Origin: Lachnospiraceae bacterium
GTDB lineage: Bacteria > Bacillota > Clostridia > Lachnospirales > Lachnospiraceae
Assembly (NCBI GenBank): GCA_022798035.1
Contig: JAAWLS010000131.1
Coordinates: forward strand, 1-6,911
DNA: 6,911 nt
Direction: 5' to 3'
The notes beneath the pieces are model-generated. The model saw only the letters and a program-made list of their open reading frames with translations, searched no databases and was not told where the DNA came from. Within the stretch, counting starts at the first letter, position 1, and every line of letters starts with the position of its first letter. Shown piece after piece: positions 5,923-6,911 of this stretch. The translations under genes were made by a program, and so were the position numbers.

Positions 5923-6528
5923 TTAAAATTCTGTAATCTGAAGTTCCTTTTCCGGCTCTTTCTGTACTTTTTCCGGCTCCTGCGCTGCTTCTTCCGGAAA
6001 CAGCTCCACCCGGTTGGCATTTACTACGTCATAGCACTCCTGCAGAGCATTCATCAGATTGTCATTTCTGGCCTTGGTAGTCTCCATGGCATGTCCGATG
6101 ATGCTTTCCAGACTTTTCAAAATATCATCCGTATACTGAATGGCTCCCATTCGGATGCTGTTCGCATCGTTGGTGGCGCTGTCCAAAATCTCCTGTGCCT
6201 GATTGGTGGCAATCACCACCACCTCGTTGGCCTGAGCATAGGCTTGCTGCATAATCTGATGCTCGCTAATCAGCTCCGTGGTATGTACTTCCGCCTGAGC
6301 AATGATAGCGTCCGCCTTTGCCTGGGCATCCGCTAAGATAGCCTCCTTGTTGCTGATAATCTTCTGATAACGCTTAATCTCATCTGGGGTTCTACGCCGA
6401 AGCTCCGCCAGCAAATCTTCCAAATCATCTTTGTTTACCACAATTTTTGTATTGGAAAGCGGCTGATATTTACAGTTTTCAATAAAATCTTCTATTTCAT
6501 CAATAATTTGCTCTATTCTACTGTTCAT
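5923..6528 (-). CDS. Alanine-rich coiled-coil protein (ATPase subunit H/F0-B-like, function unknown)
   Basis: A 201-residue soluble protein of unknown role. Residues 1-20 are a charged helix (MNSRIEQIIDEIEDFIENCK), followed by a short conserved-looking segment YQPLSNTKIVVNKDDLEDLL (21-40). Residues about 48-165 form a long alanine- and glutamine-rich helix (ADAQAKADAIIAQAE, AQANEVVVIATNQAQEILDSA) of coiled-coil type. The tail (178-201) is acidic, with EPEK twice. There is no signal peptide or membrane helix. Such proteins are often annotated as V-ATPase subunit H or F0 subunit b because of coiled-coil likeness, but no other ATPase genes are nearby and that name is not evidence. DivIVA-like scaffolds have similar architecture. 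The start is ATG 6528, two bases after the coaD stop, with AAGGAG 8 bases upstream. A TTG at 6534 would leave only 2 bases of spacing. It is probably translated from the coaD message. Confidence 0.85.
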   Translation of the reverse strand: MNSRIEQIIDEIEDFIENCKYQPLSNTKIVVNKDDLEDLLAELRRRTPDEIKRYQKIISNKEAILADAQAKADAIIAQAEVHTTELISEHQIMQQAYAQANEVVVIATNQAQEILDSATNDANSIRMGAIQYTDDILKSLESIIGHAMETTKARNDNLMNALQECYDVVNANRVELFPEEAAQEPEKVQKEPEKELQITEF

Positions 6529-6530
6529 AC

Positions 6531-6911
6531 TCAATGCTCCTTAAATTGGCCATATTTTGCATATATCCTGTCTACGAGCTGCTCCGGTACGAAGTGAGAA
6601 ATGTCTCCCCCATAAGAAGCAACTTCCTTCACAATGGTAGAGCTTAAATAGGCGTATTCCAGGCTGGTGGTCAAAAACATCGTGTCTACCTGTGAATTGA
6701 CAATCCTGTTTGTCTGGGCAATTTGAAGCTCATATTCAAAATCTGTGACAGCCCGAAGCCCGCGTATAATAATGGAGGCTTCTACTTTTCTGGCATAGTC
6801 AATCAGAAGTCCATCAAAAGACGTAATCCTGATATTCGGAATATACCCCGTTATCTCTTCTAACATACTAACACGTTCTTTTACAGAAAACAATGGATTT
6901 TTTGCACTATT
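6531..6911 (-). CDS. coaD: Phosphopantetheine adenylyltransferase, C-terminal part (cut by window edge)
   Basis: Transfers AMP from ATP to 4'-phosphopantetheine to make dephospho-CoA, the fourth step of CoA synthesis, in the cytosol. The 127 residues seen begin [14 protein letters not shown] and run open to the edge; family proteins have about 160 residues, so roughly the first 35 are missing, including the GSFDP and T-x-G-H nucleotide motif. Recognisable parts are PLFSVKERV, the [17 protein letters not shown] block with the two phosphate-binding arginines, and [22 protein letters not shown], the conserved SS-x-VKE region. The TTG at about 6893 is an internal leucine codon, not a start. It is followed after two bases by the coiled-coil gene. 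In B. subtilis coaD lies between ylbH (rsmD) and ylbJ, so the neighbourhood fits. Confidence 0.96.
   Translation of the reverse strand, partial: NSAKNPLFSVKERVSMLEEITGYIPNIRITSFDGLLIDYARKVEASIIIRGLRAVTDFEYELQIAQTNRIVNSQVDTMFLTTSLEYAYLSSTIVKEVASYGGDISHFVPEQLVDRIYAKYGQFKEH
6537..6542 (-). promoter_or_regulatory. Ribosome binding site of the coiled-coil gene, inside coaD
   Basis: AAGGAG on the minus strand lies within the last codons of coaD, 8 bases before ATG 6528 and only 2 before the alternative TTG 6534. It therefore favours the ATG and suggests that translation of the two genes is coupled. Confidence 0.8.

Noticed and set aside
6529..6534. TTG start for the coiled-coil gene overlapping the coaD stop
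   Set aside because: It lies only 2 bases from AAGGAG, while ATG 6528 has the proper 8-base spacing.
6891..6893. TTG as the start of coaD
   Set aside because: The frame stays open to the edge, and the upstream residues NSAKNP match the family; this codon is an internal Leu.

Overview
The window reads as chromosome from a low-to-mid GC, Gram-positive, spore-forming Clostridia, most likely Lachnospiraceae. This rests on protein character: a PPi-type phosphofructokinase, a PepD of the M20C type, a YlbJ-like sporulation membrane protein, and an alanine-rich coiled-coil protein beside coaD. AGGAGG-type ribosome sites and a TTGTAT/TATAAT promoter agree. There is no tRNA, rRNA, CRISPR array, insertion sequence or riboswitch that I can see, and no gene-free stretch longer than about 125 bases.

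Layout from left to right. Positions 1-119 hold the start of an unrecognised minus-strand gene cut by the window edge. A rho-independent terminator (202-234) follows the minus-strand phosphofructokinase gene (243-1490), which has its own extended -10 promoter (1533-1561). Next come three minus-strand genes that could form one transcript, read from right to left: pepD (3316-4764), an M23 peptidase with a membrane anchor (2380-3267) and the RsuA-type pseudouridine synthase (1599-2330). They are separated by gaps of 48 and 49 bases. A 38-bp direct repeat covers the M23 3' end and the gap to rsuA, and has apparently rewritten the M23 C-terminus. The only plus-strand gene, ylbJ (4815-5885), diverges from pepD across a 50-base gap. 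It has a mother-cell-type (sigma-E/K) promoter so close to the ATG that the message may have no leader. At the right end, coaD (partial, 6531-6911) and a coiled-coil protein gene (5923-6528) are tightly coupled on the minus strand and converge on ylbJ.

The coaD-ylbJ neighbourhood matches B. subtilis (ylbH-coaD-ylbJ), with the coiled-coil gene added and ylbJ inverted. The genes are mostly housekeeping: CoA synthesis, glycolysis, peptide use, rRNA modification and cell-wall hydrolysis, plus one sporulation gene. I found no convincing new multi-gene system. The most interesting signals are small: a minus-direction terminator and a nested palindrome inside the ylbJ coding sequence, where the convergent coaD transcript could end antisense to ylbJ; the direct repeat at the M23/rsuA junction; and the possible leaderless start of ylbJ.
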